From: Flammeovirga sp. OC4
Lineage (GTDB): Bacteria; Bacteroidota; Bacteroidia; Cytophagales; Flammeovirgaceae
NCBI RefSeq assembly: GCF_000812565.1
Contig: NZ_JTAM01000028.1
Location: forward strand, 45,758 to 109,757
Length of the DNA: 64,000 bases
Reading direction: 5' to 3'
Shown: positions 54,584-63,478 of the stretch, one piece after another
Layout: every line of letters starts with the position of its first letter
Numbering within the stretch: position 1 is the stretch's first letter
Notes under the pieces: model-generated
Database searches by the model: none
What the model was told of the DNA's origin: nothing
The model's input: only the letters and a program-made list of their open reading frames with translations
Made by a program: the position numbers and the translations under genes

Positions 54584-57370
54584 ATGAAACCTATAATTTT
54601 ACTCCTTTTAATCATATCCTCAACAACGGCTTGGTCCCAAGAAATCCTTCTGCAAGGAAAGGTGATTGGAGGCGACAATAAAGAAGCATTAGTCAATGCG
54701 TTAATTACTATTTCCAATGAAAATAATAAATACCAAGTCCTTTCTAATTTGGATGGAGAATATAAAATCACGCTAAAAGAAGCCGGAAAATATAAGCTAG
54801 AGGCCATGTATTTGGGGTATAAAAATTATGCTTCAATGGTAACGGTCACTCCTAAGACAAACCAATTAGACGTTACTTTGGAATCGATGTTTACGGAATT
54901 AAATGAAGTTGAAATTGTAGGTGATGTTCCTGTTGTAATAAAAGAGGATACCCTTCAGTTTTCTTCTAGTAATTATAAAACACATGAAGATGCTACAGCG
55001 GAAGACTTGGTTTCTAAAATTCCAGGAATGGACAGAGATGAAAATGGAAATGTCACTTCTGAAGGAGAAACTGTAAAAAAAGTACTTGTGGATGGAAAAG
55101 AGTTTTTTGGGGATGACCCGAAAAGTGCCATGCAAAACCTTCCTGCTGAAATGATTGATTATGTACAGGTCATTGATCAGAAAAGTGATCAGGCGGAATT
55201 TACAGGTTTTGATGATGGTAACAGAACCAAAGCCATCAATTTTGTAACGAAGAAAGATGCAAAATATGCTTATTTCGGGAAAGCAGAGGCAGGTTATGGT
55301 TCTGATGAACGTTATAGTGCTGGTGGTAATATCAATATCTTCAAAGGAGAACAACGTCTTTCATTTACTGGTTTGAGTAATAACGTCAATCAGCAAGGTT
55401 TTATGTCTGACAACCTTTCGTCGGGTGGTCCTAGAAGAAGAGGCGGTGGAAGAGGTCGTGGAAATGGTACTCCAGGGGAAATTTCAGCTAAATCTAATGG
55501 TATCAATACTTCTCACCTTTTAGGCACAAATTATATTGATTCTTGGGGTGAAAAAATTGACGTGACAGGAAGTTATAGTTACAAATTGGTGGACAATGTT
55601 ACAGACGAGGCCTCTTCTACTGAGTACCTTGTTTCTGAAAGTAGTAATCAGATTGTAGATGAAATTCTAGATATCGATTCACGAAAAGAGAATCATAATT
55701 TTAATTTCAGAATGGATTATGAATTAAGTCCTAAAACCTCTATTCGTATTCGCCCATCCATTAAAATGGAAAATGGAAACAGTGCCAACAGCAGTTTATC
55801 GAATACTTATTTGAAAGACGGAACAGATCTCAATAGTTCTGATATGAAACAGTTCAGCACCAACAACTCCGCTGATATTAATAACTCTTTCCTTATTCGT
55901 CATAAATTAAATGATAACGGCAGAACACTAACTTTAGATTGGAAATTGTATTATCATAATGACGATACCTATCAAGATGTATTTACTAATATCAATTATT
56001 TTGAAGGAGATAATACTGAAAACGATTCTACAGCTCAGAGAATTCTTGGAGACACTGAAAAATTCAGAACATCAGCTAATTTGATATTCACTGAAAAACT
56101 GGCTAAAAACCTTCAGTTAAAGCTCAATTATTTTCAAAGTTGGGAAAAGCAGGATGTCAATACTAGAACGTATGATATCATGGATGATGCTAACGAAGGG
56201 GATTTTATTGAAGAACTTTCGAATACATTCACCTCCAATCAAAATATTTACAGACCAGAAGCTGGGTTACTTTTCAAGAAAGATAAGATCAATATAACAA
56301 CCTCATTACAGTATCAATATTCAGCTTTGCTGAACGAAAGCATTTATCCTACTCAAGAAAATACCACTACGAATTTCGGTCACTTCTTACCTTCATTATC
56401 TATTAATTATAAGTTTTCGAGAAGTAAAAGATTACGTTTCTCTTATCAGAAAAATGTCTCTTTACCGAATGTTACCAACTTACAATCTGTAGTAGATTAT
56501 AGTGATCCATTAAATATTTCATCTGGTAACCCTTATTTAGAAGGAGAAGAAAGTCATGTGTTACGTTTCAATTATAGAAACTTCAATATCGCGAGAAAGG
56601 AAATGTTCTTCATTAATCTATCGGCGACACAAACCGACAATAAAGTCACTCAATATACTTTTATCGCAGAAAATGACACCACAATCAATGGTGTGCCAGT
56701 GAGGAAAGGTGCTTCTTATACTTATCCCATCAACTTGGACGGCTACATCAATGCCAGAGGAATTATGGTTTACTCCAAACCAATCAATCCCATCAAAACC
56801 AATATTTCTTCCATGACAATGGGTAGTTACACAAGAAATGTGGGTATCACCAATGATATCACTTCTTTCACTTACGATAAGTCATTGGGACAAGGCATCC
56901 GATTATCAAGTAATATCAGCAAAAGAGTTGATTTCAATATCTCAAGTATGTGGACTTACCACTGGATCAACAACAATGCAAATGCATCCTTGAACGGTAA
57001 TTACCTTCACAATAATATCAGAGCGAGTATAAATGTTGAGCCTATTGAGAGGTTGATTTTGAATACCTCTTTTACCGGAAATATTTATAATGGGGACGAT
57101 GATTTGATTCAGGATAATATCTATAAATGGAATGCTCATATCGCCTATAAACTGTTCAAAAATAGGAGAGGGGAAGCCCGATTCTCCGTTTCAGATATTC
57201 TTAATCAAAATAGCAGTATCAGCAGAACGGTGACAGAAAGCTCTATTCAAACTAGTACTTACAATGTGCTTCCACGTTATTTTATGGTTTCCTTTATTTA
57301 TCGACCTAAAGGCAAAACCAATCAAAAAGGTTTTGGAGGTAGAGAGGGCAGAGGACCAAGACCATTCTAA
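54584..57370 (+). CDS. TonB-receptor-like outer-membrane barrel with Arg-Gly-rich loop
   Basis: ATG 54584 gives 928 aa with a signal peptide ending AWSQE; an upstream ATG at 54542 would spoil it. A carboxypeptidase-regulatory-like domain (~22-105) precedes a plug-like domain (~115-230; KVLVDGKEFFGDDPKSAMQNLP, FTGFDDGNRTKAINFV). The remainder is a large beta-barrel of the OMP_b-brl_3 type ending in RYFMVSFIYRPKG. A loop at ~280-298 is strongly Arg/Gly-rich (RRRGGGRGRG), and the C-terminus is GGREGRGPRPF. Such proteins usually import a substrate or act in envelope signalling; ligand unknown. The gene 33 bp downstream has a similar RG tail. Confidence 0.88.
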   Translation: MKPIILLLLIISSTTAWSQEILLQGKVIGGDNKEALVNALITISNENNKYQVLSNLDGEYKITLKEAGKYKLEAMYLGYKNYASMVTVTPKTNQLDVTLESMFTELNEVEIVGDVPVVIKEDTLQFSSSNYKTHEDATAEDLVSKIPGMDRDENGNVTSEGETVKKVLVDGKEFFGDDPKSAMQNLPAEMIDYVQVIDQKSDQAEFTGFDDGNRTKAINFVTKKDAKYAYFGKAEAGYGSDERYSAGGNINIFKGEQRLSFTGLSNNVNQQGFMSDNLSSGGPRRRGGGRGRGNGTPGEISAKSNGINTSHLLGTNYIDSWGEKIDVTGSYSYKLVDNVTDEASSTEYLVSESSNQIVDEILDIDSRKENHNFNFRMDYELSPKTSIRIRPSIKMENGNSANSSLSNTYLKDGTDLNSSDMKQFSTNNSADINNSFLIRHKLNDNGRTLTLDWKLYYHNDDTYQDVFTNINYFEGDNTENDSTAQRILGDTEKFRTSANLIFTEKLAKNLQLKLNYFQSWEKQDVNTRTYDIMDDANEGDFIEELSNTFTSNQNIYRPEAGLLFKKDKINITTSLQYQYSALLNESIYPTQENTTTNFGHFLPSLSINYKFSRSKRLRFSYQKNVSLPNVTNLQSVVDYSDPLNISSGNPYLEGEESHVLRFNYRNFNIARKEMFFINLSATQTDNKVTQYTFIAENDTTINGVPVRKGASYTYPINLDGYINARGIMVYSKPINPIKTNISSMTMGSYTRNVGITNDITSFTYDKSLGQGIRLSSNISKRVDFNISSMWTYHWINNNANASLNGNYLHNNIRASINVEPIERLILNTSFTGNIYNGDDDLIQDNIYKWNAHIAYKLFKNRRGEARFSVSDILNQNSSISRTVTESSIQTSTYNVLPRYFMVSFIYRPKGKTNQKGFGGREGRGPRPF

Positions 57371-57402
57371 TTAAATTTATATTATTAATAAATACACAAA
57401 AA

Positions 57403-58023
57403 ATGAAAAATTTACTTTTCACATTCATACTTTTAAACCTTAGCAGTCTTGTATTTGCTCAAAGAAATTTTCCTTCTTTCACACCTCAAGAGTTCCCAAA
57501 AGAACTTTCTAAAGAATTGAAATTGGACGAAAGCACTGAGAAAAAATTAGGCAAATTATATATCCGATTGCAAGAGGATGTGATGAATACGATTATGATT
57601 GCTAGAAAGGATGGTGAAACGGATCGTGAAAAAATTAAAGCTGAAACAGATGAACTTAGAGATAAACATCTTGTGAAAGCAAAAGGCATTCTTGATGATG
57701 ACACTTATGCTTCTTATGAAAATTTCATGTTGATGGAACGTAGAGAGAAACAAACTTATCTTTTAGAATTAAAGCTTGAACTTACTCCTGATCAAAAGGA
57801 AAAATATGATGCAATCAACGCTTCTTCAAAACAAGTTTTTCAACAAATCAGAGAAAAACATAAAGGAGATCGTGAAGCGATGAAGGAGGCTTTGGAACCT
57901 GTTATGAAACAACATGAAATGATGCTTTCTCAGGTCCTTACTGAGGAGCAAATGAGCATTTATAAAGCATCAAGAGAAGAGATGATGAAAAAGGGTAGAA
58001 GAGGTGGAAGAAGATCTTTCTAA
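57403..58023 (+). CDS. Small helical periplasmic protein (Spy/CpxP-like LTxxQ type) with RG tail
   Basis: The 206-aa product has a signal peptide ending VFAQ. The mature part is all-helical and contains two L-T-x-x-Q/E-like repeats (LELTPDQKEKYDA, QVLTEEQMSIYKA), reminiscent of the Spy/CpxP/ZraP group of periplasmic chaperones and sensors, although overall similarity is modest. It ends in KKGRRGGRRSF. It follows the RG-rich receptor by 33 bp and is almost surely cotranscribed. It could modulate the receptor or act as a stress chaperone (inference). Confidence 0.75.
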   Translation: MKNLLFTFILLNLSSLVFAQRNFPSFTPQEFPKELSKELKLDESTEKKLGKLYIRLQEDVMNTIMIARKDGETDREKIKAETDELRDKHLVKAKGILDDDTYASYENFMLMERREKQTYLLELKLELTPDQKEKYDAINASSKQVFQQIREKHKGDREAMKEALEPVMKQHEMMLSQVLTEEQMSIYKASREEMMKKGRRGGRRSF

Positions 58024-58047
58024 AACTTCATTAAAATAATTATATCG

Positions 58048-58193
58048 CAAGTGTTAAGCCGATAGGCGTCACTTGTGATCACACTTTGGCGAAGTCTCCT
58101 GATTTCAAAATGAATAAAAATATGGTTTTTATACTCGAAGTCGTGAGACTTCGCCAATATTCAGTTCCAAGTGACGCTCACGCTTAACACTTG
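58048..58193. repeat. 146-bp imperfect inverted repeat (MITE- or REP-like)
   Basis: Left arm 58048-58106 and right arm 58137-58193 are inverted copies with conserved blocks of 12, 10 and 13 bp (CAAGTGTTAAGC, GCGTCACTTG, TTGGCGAAGTCTC). A 30-bp AT-rich centre separates them, and the right arm contains the smaller hairpin CGAAGTC-GTGA-GACTTCG. Base composition is clearly more GC than nearby. No ORF is inside. Confidence 0.7.
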
Positions 58194-58214
58194 AAACATG
58201 GATTTGTAACAAAA

Positions 58215-58249
58215 AAGCACAAGTCTCGCCTATTGCTAAACTTGTGCTT
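58215..58249 (-). terminator. Intrinsic terminator of the gene at 58264-58659
   Basis: Perfect 10-bp stem AAGCACAAGT/ACTTGTGCTT with a 15-nt loop; on minus it is followed by TTTTTT. Confidence 0.8.
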
Positions 58250-58263
58250 GTTCTATTTTTATC

Positions 58264-58659
58264 TTAACGATTCAATTCCATATGATATCCCAAATCGTCT
58301 TTTTCGTACTCTTCAATACTCAATGGTTGTTTACTTTTGATCAACCGAATACTATGCGTACTTCTAAAATAACGAACATCAATTAAGGTATCTTTGAATT
58401 GGAAAATTGAGAATCCCCAATCGTATAAATCATATTTTAGGTTTATTGCCTTATCGTATCTCGATATTGAATCCACTACTTTGAAGTATTTCGAAAGGGC
58501 TTCATTATAGTTTTTAAAAGAGACTTCTTCAATATAATACTGATGGTCATTGACGGTATAAACAAAACTGTCTTTCAAGTTTCCATACTTAATCCATCTT
58601 TCTTTTTTGAAAAAGACAATCAACAAAAACGCCGAAATAAGTATTACAATAAACAACAT
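58264..58659 (-). CDS. Small membrane-anchored protein of unknown function
   Basis: The 131-aa product begins with a hydrophobic helix (MLFIVILISAFLLIVFF, then KKER) that looks like a signal anchor. The rest is an alpha/beta soluble region rich in Tyr and charged residues, with no recognisable motif. It lies 11 bp after the SnoaL-like gene on the same strand, so the two may share a transcript. Confidence 0.65.
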   Translation of the reverse strand: MLFIVILISAFLLIVFFKKERWIKYGNLKDSFVYTVNDHQYYIEEVSFKNYNEALSKYFKVVDSISRYDKAINLKYDLYDWGFSIFQFKDTLIDVRYFRSTHSIRLIKSKQPLSIEEYEKDDLGYHMELNR

Positions 58660-58670
58660 GACCTTATAAT

Positions 58671-59528
58671 TTAGAAATTAAATTTCCCGTTTGAATTTTT
58701 CGCTTCCGATTCTGGAAGAATTTCTTGAATAGCGTCCCAATGTTCTACGATTTTTCCATCTTCGAGTCTGAAAATATCATAGAATGCTACCTCTTTTTTC
58801 ATGAAAACCCCTTCAGAAACAGCAATAACAAAGTTTCCTTCACCAAATAAGGCGTGATTTTTCTTATAAACCATTGGCATTCCAGCCTTATTCAGTGCCT
58901 CAATAGCTTCACCTAGTCCGGCTAAACCATCTTTTACATTAGGGTTGTGCTGTAAATATTCTTCTGTAGACACATAGTCCGTGATTTTCTCAGGGTGTTT
59001 TCCGAATAAAACATCATCAACGAAATGTTTGACAATTTTTTTATTCGCTTTCGTCTTATCCAAGTCCTTGACTTCAGTTGCGCCATCTATTTGAGATCTT
59101 CCTGAGGCAGTTTCAGTAACTTTCTCCTGAAGGTTGTCCCAGTGTTCTACAATCAGACCATCTTCAAATCTGAAGATATCTATTCCGATTTTCGGCCCGA
59201 AGAAGTTATAATCAGTATGAGCGATGACAAAGTCACCATCCTCGATTACTCTTACCGTGTTCGCCTTTGCAGATCCTTTTGGCAACTGCTGTAAAACAGC
59301 ACCAAAACCTGCTAAACCATCTGCTACAGATTGATTATGCTGAATGTATTTGTTAGGATTGATATAACCCGCAGGAGCCGAATCTCCTGTTTCGATGCTT
59401 TTTAATAATGCTACTACCTTGTCTTTGTTCGATACTTCCATTGTACTAGAGTTTGATGATGAATCTTGAGCTGAGCTTGATAAAAACGCCATAATTAATA
59501 CGGCTAATGAGTATATTTTCTTTGTCAT
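58671..59528 (-). CDS. Secreted protein with tandem SnoaL/NTF2-like domains
   Basis: The 285-aa product has a signal peptide (to about residue 20, SSSAQ). Two copies of a SnoaL-like alpha+beta barrel follow (about 35-145 and 155-270). Each copy has a 'YIxxxxYIQHNxxVxDGLAGxG' type segment followed by an F-V-I-A-x-x-x-x-x-F/V strand and an R-x-E-D-G-x-I-V-E-H-W-D motif. This EHWD motif is typical of predicted SnoaL-like aldol-condensation-type proteins. Substrate unknown. An AraC regulator lies upstream on the same strand. Confidence 0.85.
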   Translation of the reverse strand: MTKKIYSLAVLIMAFLSSSAQDSSSNSSTMEVSNKDKVVALLKSIETGDSAPAGYINPNKYIQHNQSVADGLAGFGAVLQQLPKGSAKANTVRVIEDGDFVIAHTDYNFFGPKIGIDIFRFEDGLIVEHWDNLQEKVTETASGRSQIDGATEVKDLDKTKANKKIVKHFVDDVLFGKHPEKITDYVSTEEYLQHNPNVKDGLAGLGEAIEALNKAGMPMVYKKNHALFGEGNFVIAVSEGVFMKKEVAFYDIFRLEDGKIVEHWDAIQEILPESEAKNSNGKFNF

Positions 59529-59628
59529 GGATTACTATGTTTGTTTAACAAAATCAACATTACAAAGGTGGCGGATGGAGGAAGTTTTATAAAGGTAGAT
59601 TTACGCCCTTGAATGATACATTTACGCC

Positions 59629-60498
59629 TTACTTGTTTTTTACTCTAAAGTCAGCAGGGGTGACAGTGGCATGTCTTTTAAAAAACTTGATGAAGTTAGT
59701 AGGTTCATCATACCCTAACTCATAGGCAATTTCCTTCACCGGTTCATCCGTATGCACCAATAATCTTTTGGCTTCCAAAACTACTCTTTCATCAATGATC
59801 TTTTTGGGTGATTTTGACAGTACTTCAGCAGTTGACTTATTCAACTGTTTTTCTGACAAATTCAATGAATTTGCATACCATTTTACCCCTTTCTCCTTTT
59901 TGTAAGACTCTTCTAAGTGTTCTTTAAAGTTGATTACATTGGTCAGATAGAGACTAGGCTCCAATTCTTGTACACCTTGTTCTCGGTATGCTCTTTCTGA
60001 TTGTAGTAAGAAAAGGTAAAGTAATTTATGAAGGATCTCTTTTTGTGCTTGATCTTTCTTTTTTTCCGCTTCTTGATTCATTTGGTGGAAAATAAGTTCT
60101 AATGCCTCTCTATTAATAATGGGTGATAATTTTGCGACGTCATAAAGGTCACTATATAAAATAGAGGTAGTAATATACCTAAAGTCATACTTGGTTTGAC
60201 AGAAAAAATCGTTGGTAAAAATGATTGATTTTCCCTCATAATAGCCATTTGCATCGTAGAGATTAACGGAGTTTTGAGCTACAAAAATTAAGGTATTGTC
60301 TTCAACTTTTATGGGTTTAAAATCTACATAGTGTGTGCCGTGTCCTTTTTCAATCCAAAGAATATGATAAAATCTGGCACGATGTGAAGTTGTTATTAAA
60401 TGATTTTTCTCTTTAAATATTTTTTGAAGATCAACAATTTCAAACTCCAATCCATCCTCATTCTTCCTGAAGTCGTATTTTTTTATTTCTTCTTTCAT
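59629..60498 (-). CDS. AraC-family transcriptional regulator
   Basis: ATG 60498 is chosen over a TTG two codons upstream (289 aa). An N-terminal cupin-like domain (~15-120; FYHILWIEKGHGTHYVDF, TLIFVAQNSVNLYD) senses an effector. The C-terminal double HTH (~190-289) has LNLSEKQLNKSTAEVLSKSPKKII, EIAYELGYDEPTNFIKFFKRHATVTPADFR cited partly. Most likely controls the SnoaL-like gene 100 bp downstream. Effector unknown. Confidence 0.92.
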   Translation of the reverse strand: MKEEIKKYDFRKNEDGLEFEIVDLQKIFKEKNHLITTSHRARFYHILWIEKGHGTHYVDFKPIKVEDNTLIFVAQNSVNLYDANGYYEGKSIIFTNDFFCQTKYDFRYITTSILYSDLYDVAKLSPIINREALELIFHQMNQEAEKKKDQAQKEILHKLLYLFLLQSERAYREQGVQELEPSLYLTNVINFKEHLEESYKKEKGVKWYANSLNLSEKQLNKSTAEVLSKSPKKIIDERVVLEAKRLLVHTDEPVKEIAYELGYDEPTNFIKFFKRHATVTPADFRVKNK

Positions 60499-60668
60499 CC
60501 ACAATCGAATTATTATTCATACAACAATTTGAAATTTCCAAACTGCACTATGTTAATGGCTATTTTTCGTTAAATTACAGAAAATCAAAATGAAACATTG
60601 ATGATAAATCGATAAATTTAACGTTTCATTTCTAAGCTACCAATTTCGAATTATAATCAGCTGTAACA

Positions 60669-62354
60669 TTGAAATCACTTATAAAGAACTTCAATACGTT
60701 TTTTTTAATAGTATTTACGTCTACTTCCATTTTCGCTAGCACTATCGACAGTTTACAAGAAAAACTTTCAGATACTTTTGAACCTCATCAAAGAGGGGAA
60801 TTAATGCTTCAGTTAGGGAAAAAGTTTATTGCCGTTGACATGGACCGTGCAATAGATTATACCACTGAAGGCATAATGCTTTACGAAGAAAATAAGGATG
60901 ACCAGCTTTTGGGCGAATTATACAACCTCAAGGGCAACATCTATCTTTACAAAGGGCAATCTTACAAAGCAAGAGAAGCCTACTTTAATGCCATTCAACA
61001 ATTCAGAAAAATCAAAAACAAAGAGTTGGAAGTAAGGTCACAAACCAACTTATGTCAGATTTATCAACAGGAAAAAAATTATCCTAAAGCGTTAGCTGAA
61101 TATGACAAAGCCATCGCTACTGTAAAAGAACTGTCTGAGGATATTCAAAATGAATTACTCCCACATCTCTATCTTAATAAAGGTACACTATATGATGAAC
61201 TAAATGAACCTGAAAAAGCCATTCACCTCTTCAATCAGGTCATCAGAATGTGTAAAAATGAATCACAATTGATTATGAAAAGTAAAGCCCTGCACAACCT
61301 TTCGAATCAATATGCCAATCAGAAAAGATATGAGGATGCTTTGGAGGTTTTAGAAGCTTCTTATAAAATCAAACAAGAATTGAATGATGAAAGAGGGGAA
61401 ATCAACTCATTAGTGGCCTTTGCACATATTGCTTCTCAACAAGGTCGTTTTAAAGAAGCCGAAAAGTTTTATTTAAAAGCCATAGAGCAAGCGGATGAGG
61501 TGAACTCTCCTGTTGACCTCAAAAATGTCTACTACGGTCTATCAACCTTCTTCGAGAAAAATGGACATACTGAAAAGGCATTTCAATACTTTAAAGAGTA
61601 TAAAAAAGCATCAGATGAGCTCCTTCAACAGCGATACAGCAAAGGAATTGCGGACTTAGAACAGAATCAAATCAAAGCTTTAGAAAAGATTCAGCTGTTA
61701 CATGAGAAAGAAGAACAGCAAACGATTATTATCATTCTTACGTGCCTTTTTATTGGTATTATTTCTATCATTTTGATGGTACTCAGAGTTCAGCGTTTGA
61801 AAATGATCAATGCAAAGCAAAATGAGGAAAAAGCCAATATTGCGAGAGAGCTAGAAACGGTTGAACATCAATACACACAAGAGCAAAATAAAGTATTGCA
61901 GTCTCAAGTAGAGTTTAAAGACAAAGAATTGACGACAAACATTATGCACTTAATGCAACAAAACGAGTTGATTAATAAGGTCTCTGAAGAACTGCTGAGT
62001 ATTGATTCTGAGTTGGACAGTAATAATAAAAAGAAGATCCGATCGATTGTTTATAACCTCCAAAATGCCAATCAAGGAGAAGTTTGGAAGGAATTGGAAT
62101 ACCGTTTTGAACAAGTGCACTCCGACTTCTTTGATAAATTGCATCAAAAATTCCCAAGTCTTTCCCCTAATGAAAAGAAGCTTTGTGCATTCCTCAAATT
62201 AAACTTAAGCACAAAAGACATTTCCAACATTACGCATCAAAGTGTGAAGTCCATTCAAGTGGCCAGATATCGACTCCGTAGAAAGTTAGAAATCAATAAT
62301 ACCGACGTCGATTTTCAAACTTTCTTTGATAATATTTCCTACAACGAAAAATAA
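60669..62354 (+). CDS. Membrane TPR sensor with C-terminal LuxR-type HTH (paralog B)
   Basis: The 561-aa product also starts at TTG (60669) with a signal peptide (to ~residue 25), followed by seven TPR-like repeats (~30-315), TM helix at ~350-372 (IIIILTCLFIGIISIILMV), cytosolic coiled coil (~375-440) and HTH (~490-545). It is homologous to 24128-25837 over its whole length and shares 38 identical consecutive residues over the HTH (about 500-537). The DNA methyltransferase gene starts 80 bp downstream. A one-component transmembrane transcription factor is the inferred mode. Confidence 0.85.
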   Translation: MKSLIKNFNTFFLIVFTSTSIFASTIDSLQEKLSDTFEPHQRGELMLQLGKKFIAVDMDRAIDYTTEGIMLYEENKDDQLLGELYNLKGNIYLYKGQSYKAREAYFNAIQQFRKIKNKELEVRSQTNLCQIYQQEKNYPKALAEYDKAIATVKELSEDIQNELLPHLYLNKGTLYDELNEPEKAIHLFNQVIRMCKNESQLIMKSKALHNLSNQYANQKRYEDALEVLEASYKIKQELNDERGEINSLVAFAHIASQQGRFKEAEKFYLKAIEQADEVNSPVDLKNVYYGLSTFFEKNGHTEKAFQYFKEYKKASDELLQQRYSKGIADLEQNQIKALEKIQLLHEKEEQQTIIIILTCLFIGIISIILMVLRVQRLKMINAKQNEEKANIARELETVEHQYTQEQNKVLQSQVEFKDKELTTNIMHLMQQNELINKVSEELLSIDSELDSNNKKKIRSIVYNLQNANQGEVWKELEYRFEQVHSDFFDKLHQKFPSLSPNEKKLCAFLKLNLSTKDISNITHQSVKSIQVARYRLRRKLEINNTDVDFQTFFDNISYNEK

Positions 62355-62434
62355 TTTTCAAACAATTAGTCAGCAGTGTTGATTCATTCATTTGCATCTA
62401 TTAATATCGTATATCATTTTTTTGAAGGGATAAG

Positions 62435-63412
62435 ATGAAGATAGAGGGATTAAAATTTATAGATCTATTTGCTGGTATTGGTGGTTTTCATAAAGCGTTG
62501 ACATCGTTTGGAGCAGAATGTGTTTTTGCTTCTGAATGGGATAAATTTGCCGTAAAAACCTACCAACGCAACTATGGTATCCAACCTCACGGTGATATCA
62601 CTCAGATTGATGAAAAAGATATTCCTACTCATGATATCCTTTGCGCTGGCTTTCCTTGCCAAGCCTTTTCTGTATCAGGCAAACAAAAAGGGTTTGAAGA
62701 TGCCCGCGGTACTTTATTTTTTGATATTGCTAGAATTGTAAAGCACCATCAACCGAAATTACTCTTTCTGGAAAACGTCAAAAACTTTGAAAAACATGAT
62801 GGAGGAAATACCATTCAAGTAGTCATCAAGACCTTAGATGAGCTAGGGTACAATGTCAAATACAAAGTGTTGAATGCATCAGAATTTGGTTTACCTCAGA
62901 ACAGAAAACGAATTTACTTTGTCTGCTTTCGAAAAGATATCACCATCAATGAATTCCACTTTCCTTTACCTCATCAAAAACATGTTAGCCTAAAAGACTT
63001 CTTAGAGCAAAAACCTGATGCCAAGATTGTCAACCGCCCAGACATCGACATTTATAAAAAATACAAACCTAAAGAAGATAAAGAAGGAAACGTCATTTTA
63101 CCCAACCGCCCCATACAAATCGGAAGAGTGAATAAAGGCGGTCAAGGAGAACGCATCTACGACCCCATCGGTCATGCGATTACGTTATCTGCCTATGGAG
63201 GAGGAGTTGGAGACAAAACAGGTTTATATAAAGTTGGTAATAAAATCAGAAAACTTTCCCCAAGAGAGTGTGCTCGTATTCAAGGTTTCGATGATAATTT
63301 TATTATTACTTCAGCCCATAATCAGGCTTATAAGCAGTTTGGAAATAGTGTAGCGATTAATGTTTTGAAGGCGATTTTGGGGGAAATTGAAAGGGTAAGA
63401 ATAAATCTTTAA
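62435..63412 (+). CDS. C5 DNA cytosine methyltransferase
   Basis: The 325-aa enzyme has the ordered m5C motifs: I (FIDLFAGIGGFH, 8-19), IV with catalytic C75 (GFPCQAFS), VI (FLENVKNF), VIII (QNRKRIYFV), and X (KQFGNSVAINVLKAI). The target-recognition region (~175-270) is short, as in monospecific enzymes. No restriction endonuclease gene is within the visible sequence, so it may be an orphan methyltransferase or its partner lies beyond the window. Cytosolic. Confidence 0.93.
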   Translation: MKIEGLKFIDLFAGIGGFHKALTSFGAECVFASEWDKFAVKTYQRNYGIQPHGDITQIDEKDIPTHDILCAGFPCQAFSVSGKQKGFEDARGTLFFDIARIVKHHQPKLLFLENVKNFEKHDGGNTIQVVIKTLDELGYNVKYKVLNASEFGLPQNRKRIYFVCFRKDITINEFHFPLPHQKHVSLKDFLEQKPDAKIVNRPDIDIYKKYKPKEDKEGNVILPNRPIQIGRVNKGGQGERIYDPIGHAITLSAYGGGVGDKTGLYKVGNKIRKLSPRECARIQGFDDNFIITSAHNQAYKQFGNSVAINVLKAILGEIERVRINL

Positions 63413-63478
63413 GATATTTAATACAAGTATGGTATATTGAATTATGTTCACTAACAACAACTTGCAAATTATAGAAAA

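Noticed and set aside
62435..63412. Complete restriction-modification system
   Set aside because: Only the methyltransferase is visible. The flanking ORFs do not look like endonucleases.
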